A stretch of DNA of 32,144 bases from contig CAMDCA010000025.1 of NCBI GenBank assembly GCA_945889645.1, forward strand, positions 1-32,144, written 5' to 3'. How positions within the stretch are numbered: the first letter of the stretch is position 1; each line of letters starts with the position of its first letter. The notes beneath the pieces were generated by a model. The model made no database searches, was not told the origin of the DNA, and saw only the letters and a program-made list of their open reading frames with translations. The translations under genes and the position numbers were made by a program. This document shows, in pieces, positions 1-7,013 of the stretch. The stretch comes from Rhizobium sp. Q54. GTDB lineage: Bacteria; Pseudomonadota; Alphaproteobacteria; UBA2966; CAIVPW01.

Positions 1-46
1 CGGATATCCTTCGCTACCCGTTCACCGGGCGTCGTCTTATGGGGCA

Positions 47-99
47 AGGGTTTTGGTCTCATCTTCGTTCCTACGTCACTGCGATGAGACCAAAACCCT
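47..99. repeat. Perfect 17-bp inverted repeat, 19-nt loop
   Basis: Arms 47-63 (AGGGTTTTGGTCTCATC) and 83-99 are exact reverse complements around a 19-base spacer. A separate 10-bp palindrome, CCGCTAGCGG, follows at 100-109. No T-tract follows, so it is not a classical terminator. It lies immediately before the point where the ABC substrate-binding protein gene loses its 5' half, which suggests a mobile-element end or rearrangement junction. I do not recognise the element. Confidence 0.7.
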
Positions 100-136
100 C
101 CGCTAGCGGGAACCCTCAATCTGTCTCATTGGCGCT

Positions 137-954
137 GACGGCGGACACCAAACTCCGCCGACGTCGCGGCGATGAAGCGCGACACACGCTTGCGGGTTGT
201 GGAGATCGCCGGACTGGCCGTCAGCTACGTCGCCCTCAACACGCAGCATGCGCCGTTCAACGACGTGCGCGTGCGCCGCGCCGTCAACGCGGCGATCGAC
301 AAGAACGCCATCATCCGCGCTGTATTCGGCGGCAACGCCCAGGTAGCGACCGGCCCGCTGCCGCCCTCGGTGTGGTCGTTCGATGCCGGCACCAAGGTCC
401 CCGTGCAAGACGTCGCCGAGGCGCGCCGTCTGTTGGCCGCGGCGGGCGTGGCGCCCGGCACGCGCGTTACGCTGTGGGCGATGCCGGTGCAGCGCCCCTA
501 CAACCCCAACGCCCGCCTGATGGCCGAGCTGATGAAGGCGGACCTCGCAGCGATCGGCATCGCGGCCGACATCGTCACGTATGAATGGGCCGACTACATC
601 ACCCGGTCGCGGGCCGGCGAGCACGACATGCTGATGCTCGGCTGGGTGTCGGACAACGGCGATCCCGATAACTTCCTGTCGCCGGTGCTGACCTGCGCCG
701 CAGCGCAAACCGGAGAGAACCGCGCGCGTTGGTGCAACTCGCGCATGGACGCCCTGGTGCGCGAAGCCGCGCTTACGGCCGACCAGGACCGGCGCGCCAC
801 GCTGTACCGCGAAGCACAGCAGGTGTTCGCCGACGAAATGCCGTGGATTCCCATCGCCTACCCGCCCGACATTCTGGTGATGCGCGCGCAGGTGCAGGGC
901 TATCAGCAGAATCCTTTTGGCTTGCATGCGTTCTATGGCGCATACGTGCCCTAG
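137..954 (+). pseudogene. ABC transporter substrate-binding protein (SBP_bac_5 / DppA type), 5'-truncated
   Basis: The readable product is the C-terminal half of a periplasmic oligopeptide-binding protein. It has the family signatures AVSYVALNTQHAPFNDVRVR, the AIDKNAII segment, a PLPPSVW stretch and a C-terminal DEMPWIPIAYPP motif. Family members are usually about 500-540 residues with a signal peptide; here only about 260 remain. The family-like reading runs back past the first ATG (172) to a stop at 134-136, so the N-terminal lobe, signal peptide and native start are missing. The frame has stops at 85 and 134. A 17-bp inverted repeat just upstream suggests a rearrangement. The gene is followed at 67 bases by the permease pair it would have served. 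It may still be translated from 172, but such a protein would lack an export signal. Confidence 0.75.
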
Positions 955-1021
955 GCGGCGCGCTCCCCGCGTCGGCCAGTAGGCGCGGGCCGGCCGCGCC
1001 GTCGCAACGAAGGCGCCGCCC

Positions 1022-2032
1022 GTGCTGTCCTTGGCCCGCTGGCTCTCCGTGGTCGTCACGCTGATCGCCCTGTCGATCGTCACGTTCGCCATCCCGCGGC
1101 TGATCCCTGGCGATCCCGTCACCGTACTCGCCGCCGAACGCGCTCTGCCCGCCGACGCGCGGGCTGCACTGCTGCGCGAACTCGATCTCGATCAGCCTCT
1201 GGTGGTGCAGTATGTGCGCTACGTCGCGCGCATTGCCCACGGCGACTTCGGCCGCTCGTTCATCTCACAGCGTCCGGTGCTGGAAGACTTCGCGGCGCGC
1301 TTCCCGGCCACCCTCGAACTCTCGATCCTGGCGCTCGCAGTCGGCGTAGCCGTCGGCCTGCTCGGCGGCTATGCCGCCGCGCTGCGTCCGCACGGCATTG
1401 TCGATCGCACCCTATCCAGCAGCGCCGTCGCGTTGTGGGCGACCCCGGTCTACCTGACCGGGCTCGGACTCATCCTTTTGGTCTCGGTTCGCTGGGGGCT
1501 CACGCCGGTGTCGGGGCGCATCGGCCTCGCGTTCGACGTTGCTCCCGTGACGGGATTCCTGCTCATCGACTCGCTGCTGTCGCCGCGATCGGGAGCCTTC
1601 GCCTCGGCGGCGCGGCACCTTGTCTTGCCGGTCGTCGCTCTCGCCGCACTCCCGTTTGCGGTGGTGCAGCGCATGACTCGGCACGCGCTGGTCGGAGAGT
1701 TGAGCGAGGACTACGTGCGCGTAGCGCGCGCCAAAGGCGGCTCAGTCGCGCGCGCCCTCGGTCATGCCTGGCGCCCCGCGCTGGTGCCGGTGATCGCCGC
1801 CGCCGCGGTGGTGGCCAGCCAGCTCGTGGGTGGGGCGGTCCTGACCGAATACGTCTTCGGCTGGCCCGGCGTCGGGCGTTGGCTGGTCGAGGCGACCCAG
1901 CGCCGGGACTATGCGGTCCTGCAGTCGGTCCTGATGCTCGTCGGCGTCCTGGTGATCCTGGTAGGCCTTGCTGCGGAGGCCCTGCAGCGCCTCGCCGACC
2001 CCCGCCTCGGCCGCCACCGCACCCCGCTATGA
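1022..2032 (+). CDS. ABC transporter permease, peptide/nickel type (DppB-like)
   Basis: A 336-residue integral membrane protein. The N-terminal hydrophobic helix is followed by the RLIPGDPV motif typical of DppB/OppB permeases, then a periplasmic stretch with HGDFGRSF and five further membrane segments. A cytoplasmic EAA-loop-like sequence (EDYVRVARAKGGSVARALGHA) contacts the ATPase in this family. It starts with GTG at 1022 and ends in an ATGA overlap with the next permease, so the two are translationally coupled. It would pair with the following DppC-like subunit to form the channel of a peptide-type importer. No ABC ATPase gene lies in the window, so the ATPase must come from elsewhere if the transporter works. 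Confidence 0.88.
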   Translation: MLSLARWLSVVVTLIALSIVTFAIPRLIPGDPVTVLAAERALPADARAALLRELDLDQPLVVQYVRYVARIAHGDFGRSFISQRPVLEDFAARFPATLELSILALAVGVAVGLLGGYAAALRPHGIVDRTLSSSAVALWATPVYLTGLGLILLVSVRWGLTPVSGRIGLAFDVAPVTGFLLIDSLLSPRSGAFASAARHLVLPVVALAALPFAVVQRMTRHALVGELSEDYVRVARAKGGSVARALGHAWRPALVPVIAAAAVVASQLVGGAVLTEYVFGWPGVGRWLVEATQRRDYAVLQSVLMLVGVLVILVGLAAEALQRLADPRLGRHRTPL

Positions 2033-2907
2033 TTGGCTCTGCGCGGCGCTTTGCCGGTGCCCTCCGGTACCGTCCGGCGACCCTGCTTGCCCTCGCCCTG
2101 CTCGCAATAGTTGTGGTGTCGGCGCTGGCCGCGGCCATCGTCGCTCCGCACGATCCGATTCTGCAGCACCGCGACGCCTTCTTGGCGCCTCCGTTTTGGC
2201 TAGCGGACGGGCGTCCGGAATTCCTTCTCGGCACCGACGCGGCGGGTCGCGACGTGCTGTCGCGAATCCTCTACGGAGCCAGGGTTTCCCTGGTATTCGG
2301 AGCCATCGTCACCTTGCTCGCGGGGGCCGTAGGCGGGGCCGCCGGCGTGGCCTCGGCCGTGTGGCAAGGGTGGGTCGGCGGGGTGCTGGAACGGCTGGTG
2401 GACATCGTTCAGACGCTGCCTGTCCTGGTACTTGCTTTGGCCGTTATTGCGATCTTGGGGCCTGGGCAAGTGCCTGCAATCATTGCACTTTCCATAGCTC
2501 TGCTACCGGGGTTTGCAAGGATCGCGCGCGCCGCTACACTGGCGCAGCTTGGTAAGGAGTATGCCCTTGCCTCGCGGGCGCTGGGGGGTGCGAGCTTTCA
2601 CCTGATCCGATGGGTGGTCTTGCCGAACATCGGCGGGCCGCTTGTTGTGCAGGGCACGCTTGCGCTGTCCGAGGCGATCCTGGGCTTAGCGGCCCTTGGT
2701 TTCCTCGGCCTGGGACTGACGCCCCCGACGCCAGAGTGGGGCACGATGCTGGCCGATGGCCGGCCGTATGTGTTGAACGCGTGGTGGACGGTAGTAGTGC
2801 CGGGCGGCGCCATCCTCGTGACGGTTCTCAGTTTGAACCTCGCGGCTGACGGCCTCCGGGAAGCGCTGGACCCAAAAGCACCGATCGCAACAGGACCGAA
2901 TACTTGA
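2029..2907 (+). CDS. ABC transporter permease, peptide/nickel type (DppC-like)
   Basis: A 292-residue membrane protein beginning at the ATG that overlaps the stop of the upstream permease. An N-terminal helix precedes the periplasmic segment with LLGTDAAGRDVLSRILYGAR, the hallmark of the DppC/OppC N-terminal region. The binding-protein-dependent transport domain follows, with an EAA-type loop (GKEYALASRALGGASFHLI) and a conserved LGFLGLGLTPPTPEWG segment. Length and topology are normal. An open frame in the same phase extends much further upstream, but it lies inside the DppB-like gene and is a shadow; the ATG at 2029 gives the family start. The downstream cyclase gene begins within its stop codon. 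Confidence 0.88.
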   Translation: MIGSARRFAGALRYRPATLLALALLAIVVVSALAAAIVAPHDPILQHRDAFLAPPFWLADGRPEFLLGTDAAGRDVLSRILYGARVSLVFGAIVTLLAGAVGGAAGVASAVWQGWVGGVLERLVDIVQTLPVLVLALAVIAILGPGQVPAIIALSIALLPGFARIARAATLAQLGKEYALASRALGGASFHLIRWVVLPNIGGPLVVQGTLALSEAILGLAALGFLGLGLTPPTPEWGTMLADGRPYVLNAWWTVVVPGGAILVTVLSLNLAADGLREALDPKAPIATGPNT

Positions 2908-5900
2908 CCGTGCGCCTCGTCGAGACCCAGGAACCGAATAGCGCCACCGCGACCAACGCCAGTCTGGCGGAAGGTCGTCGCAAGGTGGTGACGATGATGT
3001 TTGCCGACATCGTCAATTCGTCGAGCCTGGTCATCGGCCGCGATCCCGAGGCCGCCAACGACACGCTGCTGCCGATGCTGCAAGGCATGATCGATGCCGT
3101 GCACCAGTACGGCGGCACCGTGCTGCAGATTCTCGGCGACGGCATCATGGCCGCGTTCGGTGCCCCCGAAGCGCAGGAAGACCATGCGCTGCGCGCCTGC
3201 CTCGCGGCTGAACAGATGCGCCGCGAGCTTGGCCAATGGCCGACCCATTCCAAGTCCGACCCGGAAAGCGTGCGTGGCGCGCGCATCCGCGTCGGCATCA
3301 ACTCCGGCGAAGTCCTGGCGCAGGAACTGCTCGCCGACCGTTGGCCCGAATATCGCGCCGCCGGCGAGGCGGTGTACGTCGCCGCGCGCCTGACGGAAGC
3401 GGCGAAGCCGGGCGTCATCCTGCTGTCGGCCGACACTGAGGCGATCGTGCGCGACGCGGTCGAAATCGGTGAACGCCGCTCCGTGCATCTCGGCAAGCAA
3501 CTGCCGCGCGCTGCGGCCGTCGAGTTGCTGCGCGTGCGGCCTGCCGGTGGCCGGCCCAAGCGCGTCAGCGTGGCTCCCTTCCTCGGCCGCGCACGCGAGC
3601 GCCATCTGCTCAACGAGGCGCTGCTGCGTGCCGGCCAAGGCAGCGGCGAGATCGTCGTCCTGCAGGGCGATGCCGGCATCGGCAAGAGCCGCCTGGTCAC
3701 CGAATTCGAGGCCGAGGCGCGTGGAGGCGGCAACATCGTCGTCCGCGCCGGGTGCTATCCGCCGCACCTGTTCGTGCCTCTGCCGCCGGTGGTCGAGGCT
3801 CTGCGCAGTGCGCTGACGCTGCTTGGCGTAGTAGGCCCCGACGACGTCAGCGCCGAGCGCGCGCTGGTTATCCTGACTCCGTTGCACCGCGCCGCCGTGG
3901 CGCAGATGCTCGGCGGCTCGCCCGCCGATGCGCAGTGGCAATTGCTCGGGCCGACCGAACGGCGTCACCTCACGCTGTCCGCCTGCGTCGAGGTATTCGA
4001 GCAACTGGCGCGCGGGCAACAGAGTCTGGTGCTGCTGTTCGAGGACGTGCACTGGGCCGACTCGGACCTGGGCCGGCTGATCGACCTCCTGTCGGTGCGG
4101 GTTCACCTCGGCCGTACGCTGGTCGTCATGACGCGCCGTCCGGGTGCCGACTTCCAGGACACGCCGTGGCCCAGCACGTCGGTGGTCGACGTCGATCCGC
4201 TCAGCAGTGAAGACTGCGTCGAACTGGTGGGCGCAGTGCTCGGCCGCGCGCCGTTCCTCGCGCCGCTCCGCAACCTGCTGGTCGACAAGACCGGCGGCAA
4301 TCCGTTCTTCCTGCTCGAGTGCATCACGGCGGTCGCCGAGTCCGGTCCGCTGACCGAGCGCGGCGGGGCGGCCACCGTGCAGAGCTGGTGTCGCGAGTTC
4401 GCCGTGCCGCCGACGATTCAGACTCTCTTGGCGGCGCGCATCGATCGCCTCGATCCCGCCGACCAGGAGCTGTTGAGCCGCGCGGCCGTCATCGGCCAAA
4501 CCTTCGCGCACCAGCTACTCGCCCGCATCGTCGGCGATCGCCGCGAACATCGGCTGGCCGCGCTCAATCGCCTGTGCCAGGCCGGGTTCCTGCAGCGCAC
4601 GCGCGTCGTGCCGCATCTGGAGTTCAGCTTCAAGCACGCGCTGATCCACGACGTCACCTACGGGTCGCTGCCGCGCACCGTGCGCAAGAATTTGCACAGC
4701 GCGCTGGTCAAGGCGCTGCGCTCGCGCAGCCTCGAGATCCCGAACCGCCTCAGCCTGCTGGCGCAGCACAGCCTGTGCTCCGAGCAGTGGGCGCGTGCCT
4801 TTGTCTTCGGCCAGGCGGCCGGCCGCGACGCTTTGCGCCGCTCGCAGCATCGCGAGGCAGCGGTGCTGCTTGAGGGCGCCGTGGGCGCGCTGGATCATTT
4901 CCCGCGTTCACGGCGCAACTACGTGCGCGCGGCCCAGGCGCGCCTCGATCTTGCCAACGCGTTGTTCCCGCTTGGTCGCCGGCAGGATGCCGAGCGCCAG
5001 CTGGTCGCGGCGCGCAATGCTGCCGGCCGGTCCAAGGACGCGCGCGTGCTCACGCGGACGTGGTCGAGTTTGACGTTGCATCACTGGGTTGCCGGCAATC
5101 TCGACACAGCGCACCGGCTAGGGCTGCGCGCGCTGAAGGCGGCCGACGCCAAGGACTATCGCGATCTCAGCCTCGTTAACATCAGCCGCCTGGGGTCGAT
5201 TGCCCTCGAGCGCGGCCGCGGCCACCAGGCACGCAAGTACCTGGAGAAGGCGTTGGCGTTGTCCGACGCGCAGCCGGGCACGCCGCACGCCGGTTTTCTC
5301 GTCGTTGCGCCGGTGGTGTTCCAAGGACCGCTTGCCATTGCGCTGGCCCAGCTCGGCCAGTACCGCGAGGCGATCGCGTTGTGCGACGCCGCGGTCACGG
5401 CCGCTGAGGAATCGGGCCATCTATTCAGCCAAGTGTACGCGCTGATGTCGGCCGGCAACGTCTACCTGTATCAGGGCGACTTCGAGCGTAGTGCGCGGCT
5501 GCTCGGGCAATCGCTCCGCCTGTGCCGTACGATCGGTTCAACCTTGTTGGTGCGCCAGATCGTCAGCGCCATGGGCTATGCGTTCCTGCACCTCGGCCGC
5601 ACGGAGGAAGGCTGCGCCTTGCTCGAAGACGCTGTGGGCTCAGCGACGCCGGACCCCATGGTCGGACAATTGCCGCAGCACCTGGGCTGGCTGTCGGTTG
5701 CCAAGCTCGCGCTCGGCAAGCATGCCGAGGCCGCGGTTGTCGCCCGTCGTGCCATCACGCTGGCGCGGCGCAACGGCCAGCGCGGCTACGAAGCCTGGGG
5801 CTGGTACGCTCTCGGTCGCGCGCAGCATGCGCTCGATATGCGCGGTGCGCTGCGCTCGCTGGAGCGTGCGCGCACCATCGCTGTGGCGTGCGGCTTGAAG

Positions 5901-6068
5901 CCGCTCGCCGCTCGTACGGAATCCGGTTGGGGCGCGTCTGAATCGGCTTCCGCCGCGTCAGACGAAACGCCAGCGGCACGGCCACGAAGCCGCGGCCATC
6001 TTCGCCTCGTCGGTGATAGCGGCGCTTCCGGCGCCGCACGTAGCGCTCGTCGGCTCGCCCTTACTTAG
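2904..6068 (+). CDS. Class III nucleotide cyclase - AAA ATPase - TPR regulatory protein
   Basis: A 1054-residue multidomain protein starting at TTG (2904), which overlaps the stop of the permease gene by four bases. Residues about 28-210 are a class III adenylate/guanylate cyclase domain with metal-binding aspartates at 35 (MMFADIV) and 79 (GDGIMAAFGAP). The transition-state motif usually read as VNxAAR is VYVAAR here, so the catalytic Asn is Tyr158 while Arg162 is kept. An AAA/NACHT-like ATPase follows, with Walker A GDAGIGKS (255-262) and Walker B LVLLFEDVHWAD (near 375-386). The C-terminal third is helical TPR-type repeats. The architecture matches the large soluble cyclase/ATPase regulators common in rhizobia. 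If active it makes cAMP, relevant because a Crp-family protein with a cAMP-type pocket is encoded 3 kb downstream. It ends convergently with, and overlaps by 8 bases, a small minus-strand gene. Confidence 0.9.
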   Translation: MTVRLVETQEPNSATATNASLAEGRRKVVTMMFADIVNSSSLVIGRDPEAANDTLLPMLQGMIDAVHQYGGTVLQILGDGIMAAFGAPEAQEDHALRACLAAEQMRRELGQWPTHSKSDPESVRGARIRVGINSGEVLAQELLADRWPEYRAAGEAVYVAARLTEAAKPGVILLSADTEAIVRDAVEIGERRSVHLGKQLPRAAAVELLRVRPAGGRPKRVSVAPFLGRARERHLLNEALLRAGQGSGEIVVLQGDAGIGKSRLVTEFEAEARGGGNIVVRAGCYPPHLFVPLPPVVEALRSALTLLGVVGPDDVSAERALVILTPLHRAAVAQMLGGSPADAQWQLLGPTERRHLTLSACVEVFEQLARGQQSLVLLFEDVHWADSDLGRLIDLLSVRVHLGRTLVVMTRRPGADFQDTPWPSTSVVDVDPLSSEDCVELVGAVLGRAPFLAPLRNLLVDKTGGNPFFLLECITAVAESGPLTERGGAATVQSWCREFAVPPTIQTLLAARIDRLDPADQELLSRAAVIGQTFAHQLLARIVGDRREHRLAALNRLCQAGFLQRTRVVPHLEFSFKHALIHDVTYGSLPRTVRKNLHSALVKALRSRSLEIPNRLSLLAQHSLCSEQWARAFVFGQAAGRDALRRSQHREAAVLLEGAVGALDHFPRSRRNYVRAAQARLDLANALFPLGRRQDAERQLVAARNAAGRSKDARVLTRTWSSLTLHHWVAGNLDTAHRLGLRALKAADAKDYRDLSLVNISRLGSIALERGRGHQARKYLEKALALSDAQPGTPHAGFLVVAPVVFQGPLAIALAQLGQYREAIALCDAAVTAAEESGHLFSQVYALMSAGNVYLYQGDFERSARLLGQSLRLCRTIGSTLLVRQIVSAMGYAFLHLGRTEEGCALLEDAVGSATPDPMVGQLPQHLGWLSVAKLALGKHAEAAVVARRAITLARRNGQRGYEAWGWYALGRAQHALDMRGALRSLERARTIAVACGLKPLAARTESGWGASESASAASDETPAARPRSRGHLRLVGDSGASGAARSARRLALT

Positions 6069-6291
6069 GCTCAGCCGACTTCTCACCCAGCGCGTCCAAG
6101 CACGCCTCGGCTGCCGCTCCGATCAATAGGGCGGCGAGCTCGGCGCGGTGACCCGTTGCCTCCAAGCGCAACTGGTCCAAGCACGCCTTGATGCTGTTGA
6201 GCGCATGCTCTCTGCGGCCGCGAGTCTGGGCTTGTGCTGCCGCGGCCCGATCCGCAGGAACCATCTTCGCGGCTGCAACTGCACTCTTCAT
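6061..6291 (-). CDS. Small helical protein of unknown function
   Basis: A 76-residue, Ala- and Arg-rich protein with no domain I recognise. The ATG at 6291 was chosen because a GGAG sequence lies about nine bases upstream on the minus strand and because upstream methionines give an unlikely basic extension. Most of it should be alpha-helical, with one moderately hydrophobic stretch (ELAALLIGAAAEACLDAL). It is convergent with the cyclase gene, overlapping it by 8 bases, and divergent from the repeat-peptide operon. It therefore shares the intergenic region that holds the CRP-like sites. It may be regulated with the operon, but nothing in the sequence shows a link in function. Confidence 0.55.
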   Translation of the reverse strand: MKSAVAAAKMVPADRAAAAQAQTRGRREHALNSIKACLDQLRLEATGHRAELAALLIGAAAEACLDALGEKSAEPK

Positions 6292-6367
6292 ACCCGTTCT
6301 CCGAGATATTGGCCGCCGAACTAAGCGGGCCACTCTGAAGAGATGCACCGGTTGGGCAAGCCGGTTC

Positions 6368-6415
6368 TGTGAAGCACTTCACACTACGGCTCACCAGCGG
6401 GTGAACCAATTCACA
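6368..6415 (+). promoter_or_regulatory. Tandem CRP-like operator sites upstream of the repeat-peptide operon
   Basis: Site 1 at 6368-6383, TGTGAAGCACTTCACA, is a perfect match to TGTGA-N6-TCACA. Site 2 at 6400-6415, GGTGAACCAATTCACA, differs at one core base. Their centres are 32 bp apart, about three helical turns, so both face the same side of the DNA. If site 2 sits at the class II position (-41.5), transcription would begin near 6449, with a TAAGTA-like -10 around 6437-6442. That promoter placement is inference. The operon itself encodes a Crp-family protein with CRP-type specificity residues. Confidence 0.7.
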
Positions 6416-6479
6416 GCCCGGCAACACTCGTATCGGTAAGTAAGGGGGGTCGGGTCAGCAACTCTTAGGAGAATCAAAA

Positions 6480-6944
6480 ATGTCAGTGGGAACGCTTGTG
6501 CGGGGGCCGGATGGCCTCCTGTATGCGGTAGGTAATGGTACGGCGGCCGTGGTCGCTTCGAGCGACATGCCTGCGGTTGCGCCGGTTACGGCAGTGGCGG
6601 CAGCGACCGAGGATGCAGATGCCGGTCGATATTACGTGACGCCCGGCACCGATGCGAATGCCGGTCGCTACTATGTGACGCCGGGTGAGATCGCGGCGCA
6701 GGATTCGAATGCCGGTCGCTACTACGTGACGCCAGGCACCGATGCCGATGCCGGCCGCTACTACGTCACTCCGGGCAAGATTGAAGCCCAGGATGCCGAC
6801 GCCGGTCGCTACTACGTGACGCCAGGCACCGACGCAGACGCCGGCCGCTACTACGTCACCCCCGGTAAGGTCGAGGCGCGCGACAGCGCTGCCGGCCGCT
6901 ACTACGTGACGCCGGGCGACGAGAGCGAGACCGCGAACGCCTAA
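6480..6944 (+). CDS. Putative multi-core RiPP precursor with seven AGRYYVTPG repeats
   Basis: A 154-residue protein with a strong AGGAGA ribosome binding site at 6467-6472, seven bases before ATG. Residues 1-47 look like a leader (MSVGTLVRGPDGLLYAVGNG, then an Ala/Val-rich stretch) and resemble no signal peptide. From residue 48 the nonapeptide AGRYYVTPG occurs seven times (48, 61, 78, 91, 108, 121, 138), identical in every copy. Linkers alternate between four residues (TDAN or TDAD) and eight (EIAAQDSN, KIEAQDAD, KVEARDSA), so the real period is 30 residues. There is no cysteine anywhere, which rules out thiazole formation. Directly downstream are YcaO and TfuA genes; known YcaO-TfuA pairs thioamidate backbones, and thiovarsolin precursors are likewise modular. 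I infer that each nonapeptide is a core modified by that pair. A repetitive structural protein is the alternative, but the genomic context argues against it. Confidence 0.8.
   Translation: MSVGTLVRGPDGLLYAVGNGTAAVVASSDMPAVAPVTAVAAATEDADAGRYYVTPGTDANAGRYYVTPGEIAAQDSNAGRYYVTPGTDADAGRYYVTPGKIEAQDADAGRYYVTPGTDADAGRYYVTPGKVEARDSAAGRYYVTPGDESETANA
6621..6917 (+). repeat. Seven 27-bp coding repeats (AGRYYVTPG units)
   Basis: Units lie at 6621-6647, 6660-6686, 6711-6737, 6750-6776, 6801-6827, 6840-6866 and 6891-6917. The start-to-start spacing alternates 39 and 51 bases, giving a 90-base higher-order unit. Silent differences occur at eight of the nine codons between copies (for example CGA/CGC, TAT/TAC, GTG/GTC, ACG/ACT/ACC, CCC/CCA/CCG), with no amino-acid change. 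Units 3 and 5 are identical at the DNA level. Confidence 0.95.
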
Positions 6945-6951
6945 CCAAGCG

Positions 6952-6979
6952 ACCGCCCGCCGGTTCAACGGCGGGCGGT
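6952..6979 (+). terminator. Intra-operon GC hairpin between precursor and YcaO genes
   Basis: A perfect 11-bp stem (ACCGCCCGCCG at 6952-6962 with its complement at 6969-6979) encloses the loop GTTCAA. It begins seven bases after the precursor stop. The following bases (GCTTGCTTCG) are not a true T-tract, so it is more likely a partial terminator or an mRNA-stabilising 3' structure. Either would allow more precursor than enzyme, as is common in RiPP operons. Confidence 0.6.
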
Positions 6980-7013
6980 GCTTGCTTCGACACGCACTTT
7001 GCCGGGACAGACC

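Noticed and set aside
2598-4511. 637-residue open frame on the minus strand
   Set aside because: It lies opposite the permease and cyclase genes, has the Arg/His-rich composition of an antisense shadow in GC-rich DNA, and shows no domain.
6621-6917. CRISPR array or non-coding tandem repeat
   Set aside because: The repeats are in frame, vary only at silent positions and lie inside a gene with a good ribosome binding site; spacers are short related coding linkers.
6480-6944. Repetitive cell-surface or collagen-like structural protein
   Set aside because: No signal peptide or anchor is visible, and the adjacent YcaO-TfuA genes fit a modified-peptide precursor better. It is not fully excluded.
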